Under the pieces are notes generated by a model. It did no database searches, was not told where the DNA came from, and worked only from the letters and a program-made list of their open reading frames with translations. DNA of 44,143 nt, taken from contig JBNGIS010039105.1 in the NCBI GenBank assembly GCA_049999725.1, forward strand, positions 1-44,143, given 5' to 3'. The position numbers were made by a program, and so were the translations under genes. Of this stretch, positions 28,742 to 40,194 are shown one piece after another. Origin of the DNA: Haplomitrium mnioides (lineage: Eukaryota; Marchantiophyta; Haplomitriopsida; Calobryales). Within the stretch, counting starts at the first letter, position 1; each line of letters opens with the position of its first letter.

Positions 28742-30424
28742 TATCACTCCCCTCCTTCAGGCCTTAACCTTCATAGATGCCACTTGGAAGGTAGGGGAGG
28801 ACAAAAACAGGGGATTAAGGTTCTTTTGTGAGATGGCCCCTATCCAATTATCACTTTGAGGCTTTAAGGGATCTCTCTTTACCTTACGAGCTCTTTCCTC
28901 ACCTCAACATCCACAACATCAGCCCATCTGCTCATTTACCCACAATGCCAGAACATACATACACACGAATCCAAGTATCTGTGTGGAAATCTTTAATGTA
29001 ATTCAGGGGTCCCAAATCTGAACCCAACCACCTTGTATACACTTCAAGAGCAGAATGCAATGACCCCTGTGTCATGGAACAATGACAAGGGACATGACTC
29101 CCCCTCTGAGGTTTGTCCCAAGGTCTAAACAAATAGAATTCCTGCCTACTTCTAATCTTGAATAATTCTTACACAATAAAACAGAGTTCAAGAACAGAAT
29201 GCAATGACCCCAAAGTCACAGAACTATGTCAAGGGAGTTGACTCCTCATTCACAGGGATGTTCTAGGGTCTGAACAGCTAGTACCTATTTGAGCCTAATT
29301 CTAATTGCTTTTTATATCATATAACAGAATTCATATCTAACTAGCACATTCATACACATTTACAACCATACACACTCGTTGCACTTCACCAAAATCACAG
29401 GCCTCACAGGACCACTGGGACTGATCTCCCAAGCAGACTCCTCCTCAACTCACCACATCAATCTTCCTTTCAATCCCCACACACACACACCCTTCTTCTA
29501 CATAGTTTTGCAACTTCCATTGCGAGAAGCCCTGGATTTATTTCCTCAAGCTTGGAAGAGGATTTCTTTCACTTCCACCTCTGTAAGATAGTCCTCTCGA
29601 CTGCTGGTAGCTCAATCCACCTTTGAGCCTCGAATATGTCTTCTCCGTAGTACGCAGGCACTAACGCAACTGCCCTCTTCTCAGCTCCACTTGAAAGATA
29701 ACACCAGAGCACACTCCGAGCACTTTGGGTTGATGCTCTCGCACAGGGAATGCAAAGACGACCCCAAGATCCCACTTGCAGTCTCTCCCAAATTCTCAAC
29801 AAAACGGATCCCCTTCAAATCTCCTGTATCGATTCACCTTTGCCACAGGTCCACCCGTAGGGATGAGTTCACCTGGATCGCCCAAGCCTCTAGAGCTCCT
29901 CACCCATCGATTCTCGGCACCCCTCCAATCCACCTCCACCCCTACTAGCCCCCTATGCGAGTACACTCGCCTCACGTAAATTCTCACTGGAATCCACTTT
30001 TGCCTTTCCTTGTTGAGTCTTCCTTATCTTGAGATCGCTTGCGGAATTCTAGCTTGCTTGCACACCAACACAATCAAATTCGATGCCTGCCAATGTATAC
30101 CCCTCCAGCTTTTGCCCCTACGAATCCTTCCCATTTGAAAAGGTAATTTATTCCCACTAGGCTTGAACTCGAACGTGGAGACACCTCTCCCGTCTATTCG
30201 CAAGATGCTTCTAAATACAACGGTCACAAAGGGTCGAGTCCGAGGAATCTTGCAAACTAAGATTCTGAAGATTCCCACAGAACCGAATTCAAAGAACCCC
30301 ACGAAGCAGAGTTCCAAAGAATCTCGTGGAAAAAGGAGTCCGAAGGAATCTCGCGGGTTCGAGTATGAAGATTCTCGCGAATCCGAGTTCCGCATAACTC
30401 AGTGGAACCCAGAGCTTGTTGTTG

Positions 30425-31305
30425 ACTTTTCCTCTGTTGCCACCGTCTGACACCGCATTTAACCTTGAAGTTGGACCGGCGCATTGACCTTGTTCTGTAG
30501 TTGACCGCGGATCCCAATCCGAAGAATCCAACGGACAGGGAAGTCTGAAGAATCCCTCGGACTCCTCCGACGTGCCACGTGTCCAAGGCTAACTTTCTTT
30601 TGTGGCCGCCATTCGACGTCACATTCAACCTGGAAGTTGGACCGGCGTATTGACCTTGTCTTGTAGTTGACCGTAGATCCCAATCTGAAGAATCCAACGG
30701 ACAGGGAAGTCTGAGACTCCTCCGAAGTGCCACATGTCCAAGGCTGACTTTCTTCCCTAGCTGCCGTCCGACGCGGTTTTCAATAGGGAAGGTGGACCGC
30801 CGCGGTGACCTCCATCCATGGTTGACTCTTATTTGACCCAAAGAATCCAATGGGCTCTATCAAAGCGTCATGTATCCGAGGCCGCGCCATCTAACGCCAT
30901 TTTCAACATGGAAGGTGGACCGCTGGGATGGCCTCCATCCGTGGTTGACTCCTCTCTGACCCAAAGGATCCAACAAGCTCTGCGGAAGCGCCGCGTCGTC
31001 CGACGCTGTTTTCAACAAGGAAGGTGGATCGCCGCGCTGACCTCCGTTCGTGGTTGACTCCTCTTTGACCCGAAAGATCTAACGGGCTCTGCCGAAGCGT
31101 CATGCAATCCGAGGTTGTGCTATCCAACACTGTTTTCAACAGGGAAGGTTGATTGCCACGCTGACCACCGTCCGTGGTTGACTCCTCTCTGACTTGAAGG
31201 ATCCAATGGGCTCTGCCGAAGCGCTATGTAATACGAGGTTGCACCGTCTGATGCCATTTTCAACAAGGAAGGTGGACCGCCGCGCTGATCTGGTTCCAAG
31301 GAATC
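30425..31305. repeat. LTR tandem repeat, 109-166-bp units
   Basis: Seven units, each with a (G/C)TTGGACCGGCG or GGTGGACCGCCG core followed by TTGACC and GGATCCAA. Cores lie at about 30470, 30636, 30791, 30914, 31023, 31146 and 31271. The same block occurs at 40195-41075 in the other LTR. The TTGAC in each unit matches the W-box core (TTGAC), known as a WRKY-binding site. Confidence 0.8.
30574..30584. promoter_or_regulatory. G-box/ABRE-like site in LTR
   Basis: GCCACGTGTCC contains CACGTG and ACGTGTC, known plant bZIP-binding cores. It recurs at 31324-31334 in this LTR and at 40514-40524 and 41118-41128 in the other. Its position in the presumed U3 suggests a stress-responsive promoter, which is inference. 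Confidence 0.45.
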
Positions 31306-31389
31306 CAACGTGCTTCTGTGAGTTGCCACGTGTCCGCTGAATCTCCCAGACACTTGTGAGGACGCTGCGTTTTTGCAAAGTCCCTCAGA

Positions 31390-31790
31390 CCTCCTGCGCC
31401 TGCAACGTCTTTGCTGAAGCCGTCGGAACTCTGGGCCCACCATGCCTCTGCTAAGTCCCACAAACACCCTGGGCCCGCCACGTCCCCGCTAAGTCCTGCG
31501 GACACCCTTGGCCTGCCACGTTTCTACAAAGTCTCGCGGACACCCTAGGCGTGTCACATTTCCACAAAGTCTCGTGGACACCCTGGGCCCGCCACAGCCC
31601 CGCTAAGTCTCGCGGACCTTCTAGGCCTGCCACATCTTTGCCAAAGCCCTCAGAACTCTAGGCCCACCACGCCTCCACTAAGTCCCGCGGACACCCTGGG
31701 CTCTCCACGCCCCCGTTGAATCTTCTTGAGCCCTCCGAAGATGCCACGTTTCCGCAAAGCCTCGCGGACACTCTTGCGCCTGAATCCCGG
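31390..31790. repeat. LTR 38-bp tandem repeat
   Basis: Units of 38 bp such as CCGCTAAGTCCTGCGGACAC + CCTTGGCCTGCCACGT; CTAAGTC or CAAAGTC recurs at 31451, 31489, 31527 and 31565. About ten units, GC-rich. The same array is at 41160-41690 in the right LTR. Confidence 0.85.
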
Positions 31791-32359
31791 ATATGAAAGG
31801 AAGGGATCGCGGACCTCAATAGAACCTGTTTAACGCCTGAGGGATCGGGGCATCTCCTAATCCTTGGCCTAGTCGCTGCTCACAAAGGCCTTGAACCCTC
31901 CTTTCTCTTCCCAATCTCTGCTTCTAGTACACACATCTGGGAGCTTGCTCTATGACATTTCCTTGTCTGCGGTCCCCATCACTCTTGAGCGCTCTTGGAT
32001 CTCCGCCCTGTAGCTTTGATCCTCCTCCTCCGGCCCCCGCTCCTTCCTCACTTCCGAGGTCGCCCTCCATTCCTCCTACTAGGGCGTTAATTCCTGCATC
32101 CGATGATACTTACAGGTTCTCTTCTGCTTTCGTCAAAATTTAGTGGTGCTCCCTACTTGCTGGCAACCACAGCTCCCTTCTCTCCTTCCAAAGTGATACC
32201 GTTCCACTCCTTGTATCCTGGCAATCCGTTCATACTCACTGATTGGAGTCGATCCGCTGCTTCTGAGGTACTTTAAGACTTACAAGAGGGAAATTGTGCC
32301 AATGCTACTTCCGATTTTCTGAATTCTTCTTTAGTGCTTCATGTCACTGGCTGACATAA

Positions 32360-32374
32360 CTCCCCCTTCAAGTG
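32360..32374 (-). other. Gypsy-2 polypurine tract
   Basis: On the minus strand CACTTGAAGGGGGAG precedes the 3' LTR by three bases. Confidence 0.75.
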
Positions 32375-32584
32375 TGAAGTGACCTCGCAAACACCCTTCC
32401 CCGTTCATTGATTCCGCTGGTTGCTCCCTCTCCAGCGGTCACTGCTTGGCTAATCCACAGTTGCTGAAGTGCAATTCCACAAACACCCACACCCACTCAC
32501 ACACCCAACACACCTGCATACACTCACACCTGCACACTTGGAGTCTCTGATTGGATCATCCTTGGTTCCCCTCCTTCCTCCTCC

Positions 32585-33888
32585 TAGTTCATGTACCTCT
32601 TGAGACGGTCGTAATGCACTCGATTGGCAAACTTGTGACCCTCCAACGTCTCCAATTTTGCTGACCCATTTCAATGCAGTTTCTTCAACACAAAGGGGCC
32701 CATCTATTTGGTGTGTAATTTTCCAGAGAAGTGCACAAACTTGTTGTCATACATCAGCACCAGGTTCCCTTCTCAAAGGTCGGTTGGTTTCAGGCTCTTA
32801 TCGTGTTGTTGCTTCCGCAATTGTTGTTGGTGCTCCAATCTTCCTTGGGCTTGCTCTTTGGTTTCCTCCAGGCTCTCCAGCTTATATAGTCTCTCCCTCT
32901 TGCTTCGATCCTCTGGCATCCTCTCCTCCTCCAGCAGTCGTCTAGTGGGCACTTCATACTCCACTGGCACCAGAGCGTATTGTCCAAAGACCAAAAAATA
33001 GAGGCAGTGGCCAGTTGTGGTCTTGTAAGCTAGATTATAAGCATGGGTTGCAATGAGTAGCTTGATATTCCAATCCGCCTTGTTGGCTGCCACCGTTTTG
33101 CTGAGGATTTTATCCATGATCCTGTTTTCCTTTTCTGTAGGCCCATTAGCCTTGGGATGATAGGATGTGGTGCGGCGGTGTTTGACCAAGTATCTAGTAG
33201 TCAGATCCTTGATTACCTAATTGATGAAATGGGTACCTTGATCACTCACTAGCTCCAGTGGGGGCCCAAACTTGCAAAACATCTACTCATATAGGAAGGT
33301 AGCCACTATCTTGGCATCATCCTTCCAATTGGCTCTGGCCTCCACCCACTTCGTTGCAAAATCCGTAGCCAGTAGGATGTATCTATTGCCCCTGCGGGTG
33401 GAGGGTGCAATTGGGCTAATGAAATCAATTCCCCACTTTTCAAACGGTGCCAAGGGGATAATAGGGACTAAAGGATGAAGTTGATTAGCTACAAGCTTCT
33501 CCGTTCTCTGGCATGCATTGTACCTCTTCACTGAGAAGTGCACATTTTTGTGCAGAGTAGGCCACCAATACCTTGCATCCAAAATCTTCCTGATGGTGGC
33601 GTCCGCTGCAAAATGGCCCCCCACCTCCTCTCCGTGCAAGGCCCTCATTACTACCGTGGATTGATCCCACTCTAGGCACTGCCTAATCATCCCATCGTAC
33701 CCTCTCTTGTGCAACACTCCCTTGATCAACAGATATGGCTTCATCTTTTTGAGGAACACGACAGCTTCCTCTTTGGTGATGCCCTTCAGGATTTGAGCTG
33801 AACCAAGGAATTCCGTTATAGCAGCATGGTCCGTGACCCTTCCAACTTTCACCTGGAACAGGTCCTCATCCGAGAATGCATCGCTCAC
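32585..33888 (-). pseudogene. Gypsy-2 integrase
   Basis: A single frame with a TAG at about 33280, a TAG near 33215 and a TAG near 32705. The zinc region has HGEEVGGHFAADATIRKIL and VKRYNACQR, where the first Cys of the CxxC pair is lost. The core has KWGIDFISPIAPSTRRGNRY (Asp), LELVSDQGTHFIN (Asp) and HPKANGPTEKENRIMDKILS (Glu), so the DDE triad is intact. The C-terminal part (HFSGKLHTK, MGPFVLKKLHWNGSAKLETL, RVHYDRLKRY) is the SH3-like tail. Integrase normally inserts element cDNA; the stops prevent that here. Confidence 0.88.
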
Positions 33889-33916
33889 CTCCTCTCTATT
33901 AATTGGCCCAAAAATT

Positions 33917-34287
33917 CTAGAGAAGAAGTCGGCATTGTTGTGCCACCCTCCTTGGTTTGATCCTCACTTCAAAGTCAAACTCCTGCAAGAGCAGCACCCA
34001 CCTCGCAATCCGACCAGTCACATCTAGTTTGTTCACCATGTACTTGAGTGCATTGTGATTGGTGTGGAAGATCACCTTGTAATGCAATAAGTAATGCCTG
34101 AATTTCTTCAAGGCATAAATAATCCCCAAGGCTTCCCGATCCGTAGCCGAGAGTAATTCTTCTTCGCGGGAGCCAGTAGCTTGCTAGCAAAACAAATTGG
34201 GTGATTCTTGCCCCTCTCATCCATCTGGATCAGCACTACTCCAATGCAGAAGCCAAACACCTCAATCATCACGTGAAAATCTCTTCC
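33917..34287 (-). pseudogene. Gypsy-2 RNase H
   Basis: Two frames: 'VFGFCIGVVLIQMDERGKNH' with PICFASKLLAPA, then DREALGIIYALKKFRHYLLH and FHTNHNALKYMVNK. The usual catalytic Asp residues are replaced in part: the first (SD.S..GiG) is not visible and TDH is TNH. The frameshift lies at about 34150. It sits between RT and integrase as expected. Confidence 0.7.
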
Positions 34288-35230
34288 CTAGTTGGGAGGT
34301 ACTAGAATAGGGGCACTTGCTAATCGCCTCTTCAATTCCATGAAGCTCGCCAGCCTTTCGGAGGTGGCTTCAAAGGTGCTGCCCCCTTTTGTCATCTGGG
34401 TGAGAGGGAGAGCCACCTTGGCAAATTGGTCGATAAATCTTCTGTAGAATCCCACGCACCCCAAGAATCCTTGCACCTCCTTCAAATTGATGGGGATTGA
34501 GACATTCATCCAAATGGCAATCTTCTCCCAATCCACTTCGACGCCCCGACTGGAAATCTGGTGTCCGAAGAGTATTCCCTCCTTCATCTCAAAGAAACAT
34601 TTGCTCGGGTGCAATCTCAACCCTGTCTCCCTGCAGTGCTGAAGGGTGAGCCTCACATCCCACTCGTGATCATCCAGCTTCCCATACACCACGAAATCGT
34701 CGATGAAGATCTCCAAGAATTTCCTCAGATAATCATGGAAGATATTCATCATCATCCTTTGGAAGGTTTCTAGTGCATTGCATAATCCGAATGGCATTCT
34801 TTGGAAGGCAAACACCCCCCATTCCATGGTGAATATTGTTTTGAGTTGATTCTCTTCTTGGATCTAAATCTGGTTATACCCAGAGTACTCATCCAGGAAG
34901 CTATAAACCTCTCGCCTTGCCACCAAATCCAGCATCCCATCCGTAATAGGCAACAGTTAGTGATCCTTTTTCATAGCCTCATTGAGCTTCCAAAAATCCA
35001 GGAACACTCGGATTTTCCTTTCACCATCTTGCCCCACTTTCTTGGGTACCACCACCAATGAGGACACCCATTCACTGTTGAGGATGTTCATCCTGTATTG
35101 TTGATGTCTTACCGGGATTGTTGTGGGCTCTAAGTCAATCCGGTGTTCCCCCAATTCCCTCGGGACTCCCTTCAAATCTACGTGACTCCAAGCAAAGACA
35201 TCACTGAAGTTACTTAGGAGCTAGGTGATG
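34288..35230 (-). pseudogene. Gypsy-2 reverse transcriptase
   Basis: The upstream frame (34957-35175) has LGEHRIDLEPTTIPVRHQQY, RMN, then directly SEWVSSLVVVPKK, so about 20 residues of the fingers (the helix between these blocks) are deleted. After 'LDFWKLNEAMKKDH' and a stop come EVYSFLDEYSGYNQI and, from 34827, WGVFAFQRMPFGLCNALETF, FLEIFIDDFVVYG (catalytic FIDD) and LGCVGFYRRFIDQFAKVALP. Stops at about 34865 (TAG) and 34953 (TAA) break the frame. The deletion makes activity impossible. Confidence 0.85.
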
Positions 35231-35545
35231 GCTTGCTCCGATTCTCTGGGCAATTCAGATCCAATGTGGAATGCTCATCCCTCTTAGACCACCACTTGCT
35301 TGTGTTTGGATTCCCTCACCACCCCCATCTCATTTCTCCATTGCGCCCCTTCCTCCTGCATCAGGGTCGCCAATCGCAACCCCCCTTCCACCCGAGGAGA
35401 TTCTTTGGACTTCTCCATGTCAGCCCCCTACATCCAATGAGACACTTCGGACCCCTCCTATCTTCCGACCTTAGTGTCTTCATCTTGTGCCAGGTCTTCC
35501 GTGGATTCCTTCAGTTGGTGCTCTGCTTTTGTGTATTCTTCTATC

Positions 35546-36175
35546 TCAATTTGATTTACAGACACCACACCTTCTTCCGACAGATCCTCCTCTGTTGCCT
35601 TGCTCACCATCTTCCTCCTCCTCAGACCACTTACTGTCATATTCCTCTTCTGCTTGGGTCTCCCCTAGGTGAGGAACAGGTCCGTAGTGTACTACTGTCT
35701 TCTCGAGGCCAAACACCAATGTGGAATTCCCCCAATTATGCAAGACTTGGACCCCATACAGCCAAGACCTCCCAATTAGTATGGGATATGGAGACGCTCT
35801 AGCTGGCCGCATGACCAGGTAATTCAGCTTAAACTCCTTTCCTCCGATGAAGGTGGGTACTTGGAGGAGTGAGCCCAATGGTTTCACCCGGGTTCCATCC
35901 GCCAGCCTTATGATTCTGGCTGTGGGTTGGAATTCCGTGAATCCCAGCTTGTGGGCGGTCTCCTCTACCATTATGTTCACTCTCACCCCTCCGTCTACAG
36001 ACACCAACGACAGAGTACACCCCGCAATTTGAATGTCGATCTCAAGGGCCCCCTTGTCCTCACATACTAGTTGCAGATCTGCTAGAGCTCCCACTCGGGG
36101 CAACCTTCTCCTCCTCTTGACTCCCATTAACAACTCTCGGAGCTGCCTTCTGTATAGCGGGTTGTACTTGATCAA
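35546..36175 (-). pseudogene. Gypsy-2 aspartic protease
   Basis: An open frame of 209 codons with a basic start (VKRRRRLPRVGALADLQ), then CTLSLVSVDGGVRVNIMVEE, aligning to the retropepsin active site with D-G-G in place of D-(S/T)-G, a variant seen in some gypsy lineages. It continues with LADGTRVKPLGSLLQVPTFI and YPILIGRSWLYGVQVLHNWG, the conserved GRxWL end. An acidic tail leads towards RT. The region 35231-35545, linking to RT, is readable but interrupted and has no further domain. Confidence 0.75.
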
Positions 36176-36490
36176 TTAACCCACTGTGGCCATAACAGGG
36201 CAGTCCTTCACATATGCCTGAATGTTGTATGGGACAGGTTTTGCTCCATCTTCTGGGCCTATGACCTTTGCCCCTGCTTCCTTGATCCCTCCCTACTACT
36301 TGCAGACCTCCTTCACGGTCTCCACCGCTGCCCCCTCCTCCTCCAGTGCTTCCAGATCCTCCAATTGCTTCCTTACGTGGTCCTGTTGCTTAGGATAGAA
36401 CCACTTCGGATTATCCCTCTGATAATCCGAGTCACTCCGTGATGAGGTTGCTTAGGCCGCCCCCTTCTAGACTTTCTACTCACTTTTTCT

Positions 36491-37964
36491 CTAACTCTTC
36501 TTCTTGGCCTTTGCCCCAGCCCAGGTCACCACTCGGAAGCAATCTTCAGGAGCGGGTGTCTCCCATCTAGGCAATTCTGCTTCCTCCTCCTTCTCCAAAG
36601 CTATGAGATTGACAATTGCGGGGGAAGGGGGATTTGCGCTTGGCCCGGAGGATGCATCGAGCCTTCGGTTAAGTGGGCAATTGACTGCCACATGCCCCTC
36701 CTTCTTGCATTGGAAGCATAAGGCAGGTTGTTGGCCGTAATTGCTCTTCCACGGCTCCAGAAAACTAGAGGAAATGGGCTGGGCTGGCCACAATTCCAGC
36801 ATATTATGATTGTTGTTTAGGGTGGCCGATTAGCAGCCCAATGGTTTCTTGGCCTTCCGCTCCCCCTTGCCGACAAGCTCAGCATGGTATGTGGCCCCCA
36901 ACTGATCTGATACACCATCTCTCAAGGGCCTCCTCCATCACATACTCCACTTCCTCCCTCACATACTCTGGTGCTTCCTCCCTCACATAGTGTACCGCAT
37001 TGTTTTTTGCCGAGCATTCCTGAGAGGAGTGGCCATGTTTGTTGCACCTCACGCACCACACTCCGACTGCCTAGTGGGTAGGGGCCTGCCTTCCGGTTTG
37101 ATTCCTGTTAAGAGGATATTCATCGCCTCCATCTTGGCGCTCAACTCCTCAATTGGATCCCTCCTCCTTGCTTCTTGCTCGTCTTGAGTTCAAGTTCACT
37201 TCTTTTGTATTTTCCTTTGCTGGCCCCCTTGCGCTGATGCACCTCTCTCTCCTTGGTCTGTTTTTTCTTCTTCGGATCCTTCTGCTTCTTCTTCTTCCGG
37301 GATGATTGGTCCTCCTCTGAGCTACTGCTGTCTGAGTCGCTCTCGCTTTCCGTTGAGGCTATAGAACTTTCATTTATCTCCTACCCGCTATCTGAAGTGT
37401 CTGAAGAGTCATCAGACTCATACTTTGTTCTTGACTTCCTGCGGGAGCTCGTGATTGCAGCCTTTACATGAGAGCAGGCTGCATTGACCGCCTCTTCAAG
37501 AGTTTGCGGATCCGTCTGCCTCACCCAATTCCCAATTCCCTTAGGCAGGGCTGCAAGGAATCATGTTGTGAGCATCCCATCCGTGGCGGGGGGATTCAAC
37601 TTCCAAGCCACCTTCTTAAACCTCTAGAGGAATTTCTCGATGGACTTCTTCTTCTTCATCTTTACCTAACCCATTTTGATCAGCGCCTCTCTTTCCTCCC
37701 AGATTCCTCTGAACTTTGCAATGAAGGCAGCTTTGAAGGCTCCCCAGTTCCTCTTGACATTGTCGGGCAAATTCTTGTACTATGGTTGGGCCTCTCCCTT
37801 CACGACCGCTAGCAAGATTTTGATTTTTATATGGCTTTCTCCATTAGCTGTCACGATTTTCTCAAAGTCATCTAGCCATGTATCGGGCTCGTCCTTCAGA
37901 CACCCCTTGAAGGATTTGTATTTGAACCTACCCCTCAACCCAGACGGGGGCACTGGGTTTGCCA
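36491..37964 (-). pseudogene. Gypsy-2 gag with two zinc knuckles
   Basis: An ATG at 37964-37966 starts MANPVPPSGLRGRFKYKSF. The capsid core follows with PDTWLDDFEKIVTANG and, past a TAG, NWGAFKAAFIAKFRGIWEER and KKKSIEKFL, matching the W..F...F.......L..EsI..F pattern of retrotransposon Gag. A Ser/Asp-rich stretch and basic KKKKQKDPKKKKQTK follow. Knuckle 1 is CVRCNKHGHSSQEC (near 37040), knuckle 2 is CFQCKKEGHVAVNCP (near 36710), both CX2CX4HX4C. Between them is an acidic YVREE repeat (EEAPEYVREEVEYVMEEALE). At least five stops interrupt it. Confidence 0.8.
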
Positions 37965-38142
37965 TCCCAACACTAGGCAATCACAATTCCACCGACAAAT
38001 CAATGCCTTCCTCCACACTTCCTCAATAGGCTCACAACCAGTTGCCCTGTTTCTCGGAATTCTCCTTCACAATTCGACTGTGGATCCTTGGAGCACAAAG
38101 TGATATCTTGCCTCGGGTTGGTCTCACGTTTTTGCAAACCTT

Positions 38143-38161
38143 GGCCCTCCTTCTAGTGCCA
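38143..38161 (-). other. Gypsy-2 primer-binding site
   Basis: On the minus strand TGGCACTAGAAGGAGGGCC lies eight bases after the 5' LTR. It begins with TGG (CCA complement). I do not assign the tRNA. Confidence 0.55.
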
Positions 38162-38420
38162 AAAAATTATGTCACTCCCCTCCTTCAGGCCTTAACGTTC
38201 ACAAGTGCCACTTGGAAGGTAGGAGAGGACAAAAACATGGGATTAAGGTTCTTTTGTGAGATGGCCTCTATCCAATTATCAATTTGAGGCTTTAAAGGAT
38301 CTCTCTTCACCTTACCAGCCCTTTCCTCACCTCAACATCCACAGCATCAGCCCATCTGCTCATTTACCTACAATGCAAGAACATACATACACATGAATCC
38401 AAGTATCTCTATGGAAATCT

Positions 38421-38760
38421 ATGAGAATTCAATTGATCAAATTAAACTCTCATCCTATTCATTCATGCATGTAATCAACTTGTGCACTGACTCGGAGCTC
38501 TTCTTCATTCAAAGAGGGAATGCTTACAAGGAAAAAGGTCGGGAGTAGCAACAATGCTCCCCGTATTAATTCCCTTGGAGGTAGCAACCGCTACCAACTG
38601 TTGTTAACTTCTGCTAACTGTCATAACTATATATAACACTAATACATGAGTAATACTAATCGCTCATGCACTAATCTGGATTAGCACTAATGCTAATATG
38701 ACATAACATAACATAACAGAAAGCAAGGTTGAGACACTACAGGTAATTATATCTTCAATA
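38421..38760. mobile_element. 340-bp insertion in the Gypsy-2 LTR
   Basis: Absent from the other LTR, where GGAAATCTTTAATGTAA is continuous. Here AAATCT is duplicated at 38415-38420 and 38761-38766 on each side, as a 6-bp target duplication. The insert is AT-rich, starts ATGAGAATTCAATTGATC, ends TTATATCTTCAATA, and contains ACATAACATAACATAACA. It has no coding capacity. It could be a solo LTR or a non-autonomous DNA element. Confidence 0.7.
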
Positions 38761-39966
38761 AAATCTTCAATGTATTTCAGGGGTCCCAAATCTGAACCCA
38801 ACCACCTTGTATACACTTCAAGAGCAAAATGCAATGACCTCTGTGTCATGAAACAATGACAAGGGACTTGACTCCCCCTCTCAGGTTTGTCTCAAGGTCT
38901 AAACAAATAGAATTCTTGCTTACTTCTAATCTTGAATTCTTTTTACACAATAAAATAGAGTTTAGAAACAGAATGCAATGACCCCAGAGTCACAGGACTA
39001 TGTCAAGGGACTTGACTCCTCTTTCACAAGGATGTTCGAGGGTCTGAACAACTAATACCTGTCTGAACCTAATTCTAATTGCTTTTTATATCATATAACA
39101 GAATTCAAATCTAACTAACACATTCATACACATTTTCACAACCATACACACTCGTTGCACTTCACCAAAATCAGAGGCCTCATAGTACCACTCGGACTGA
39201 TCTCTCCAGCAGATTCCTCCTCATTTCACCACATCAATCTTCCTTTCAATCCCCACACACACACCCTTCTTCTAAATAGTTTTTCAACTTCCCTCGCGAG
39301 AAGCCCTGGATTTACTTTCTCAAGCTCGGAAGAGGATTTCTTTCACTTCCACCTCTGTAAGATAGTCCTCTAAACTGCTGGTAGCTCACTCCACCTCTGA
39401 GCCTCGAACAAGTCTTCTCCGCAGTGCGCAGGTACTAACGCAGTTACCCTCTTTTTAGCTCCACTTGAAAGATAACACTAGAGCACACTCCAAGTGCTCC
39501 GAGTTGATGCTCCCACACAAGGAATGCAGAGACAACCCCAAGATCCCACTTGGCAGTCTCTCCCGAATTCTCAACAAAACGGATCTCCTTCAAATCTCAT
39601 GTATCGATCCACCTCCGCCACAGGTCCACTCGTAGGGATGAGTTCACCTGGATCGCCCAAGCCTCTAGAGCTCCTCACCCAATGGTTCTCGATACCCCTC
39701 CAATCCACCTCCACCCCTGCTAGCCCCTTACGCGAGTACACTCGCCTCATATAAATTCTTAATGGAATCCACTTTTGCCTTATCTCGTTGTGTCTTCCTT
39801 GTCCCGAGATCGCTTGTGAGTCTCTAGCTTGCTTGCACACCAACTTGATCAAATTCAAAGCACGTCAATGTATACCCCTCTAGCTTCTGTCCCTGCAAAT
39901 CCTTCCCGTTTGAAAAGGTAGCTATTCTCGTTAGGCTTGGACCCGGACGTGGCGACAACTGTCCCG

Positions 39967-39978
39967 TCTATTTAAAAG
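39967..39978 (-). promoter_or_regulatory. Possible Gypsy-2 LTR TATA-like box
   Basis: On the minus strand CTTTTAAATAGA, about 2.3 kb inside the LTR from its 5' end and after the tandem blocks. The other LTR has the worn version CTTGCGAATAGA. Weak evidence. Confidence 0.3.
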
Positions 39979-40194
39979 ATGCTTCCAAGTACAACGGTCA
40001 TACGGAGTTGAGTCCAAGGAATCTTGCAGACTAAGATTCCAAAGATTCCCACATTACCGAGTCCAAAAAACCCCACAGAACAGAGTTCCAAAGAATCCCA
40101 TGGAAAAAAGAGTCTGAAGGAATCTCGCAGATTCGAGTTTGAAGATTCTTGCGGATCCGAGTTCCGCAGAACCCAGCGAAACCCAGAGCCCGTT

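Larger units (their letters stand above)
28742..32356 (-). repeat. Gypsy-2 3' LTR (3615 bp)
   Basis: Matches 38170-42241. Plus-strand ends: TATCACTCCCCTCC (TG mutated to TA) on the left, GGCTGACA on the right. Contains two tandem-repeat blocks in the presumed U3 (30425-31305 and 31390-31790). Open stretches inside it, such as 30257-30850 on the minus strand, are products of repeats. Confidence 0.92.

Noticed and set aside
30257-30850. 197-codon minus-strand open frame in the Gypsy-2 LTR, with similar ones at 39972-40635
   Set aside because: Lies in tandem LTR repeats, differs between LTRs, and shows no domain.
35233-35802. 189-codon plus-strand open frame
   Set aside because: Antisense shadow of the acidic linker and protease of Gypsy-2.
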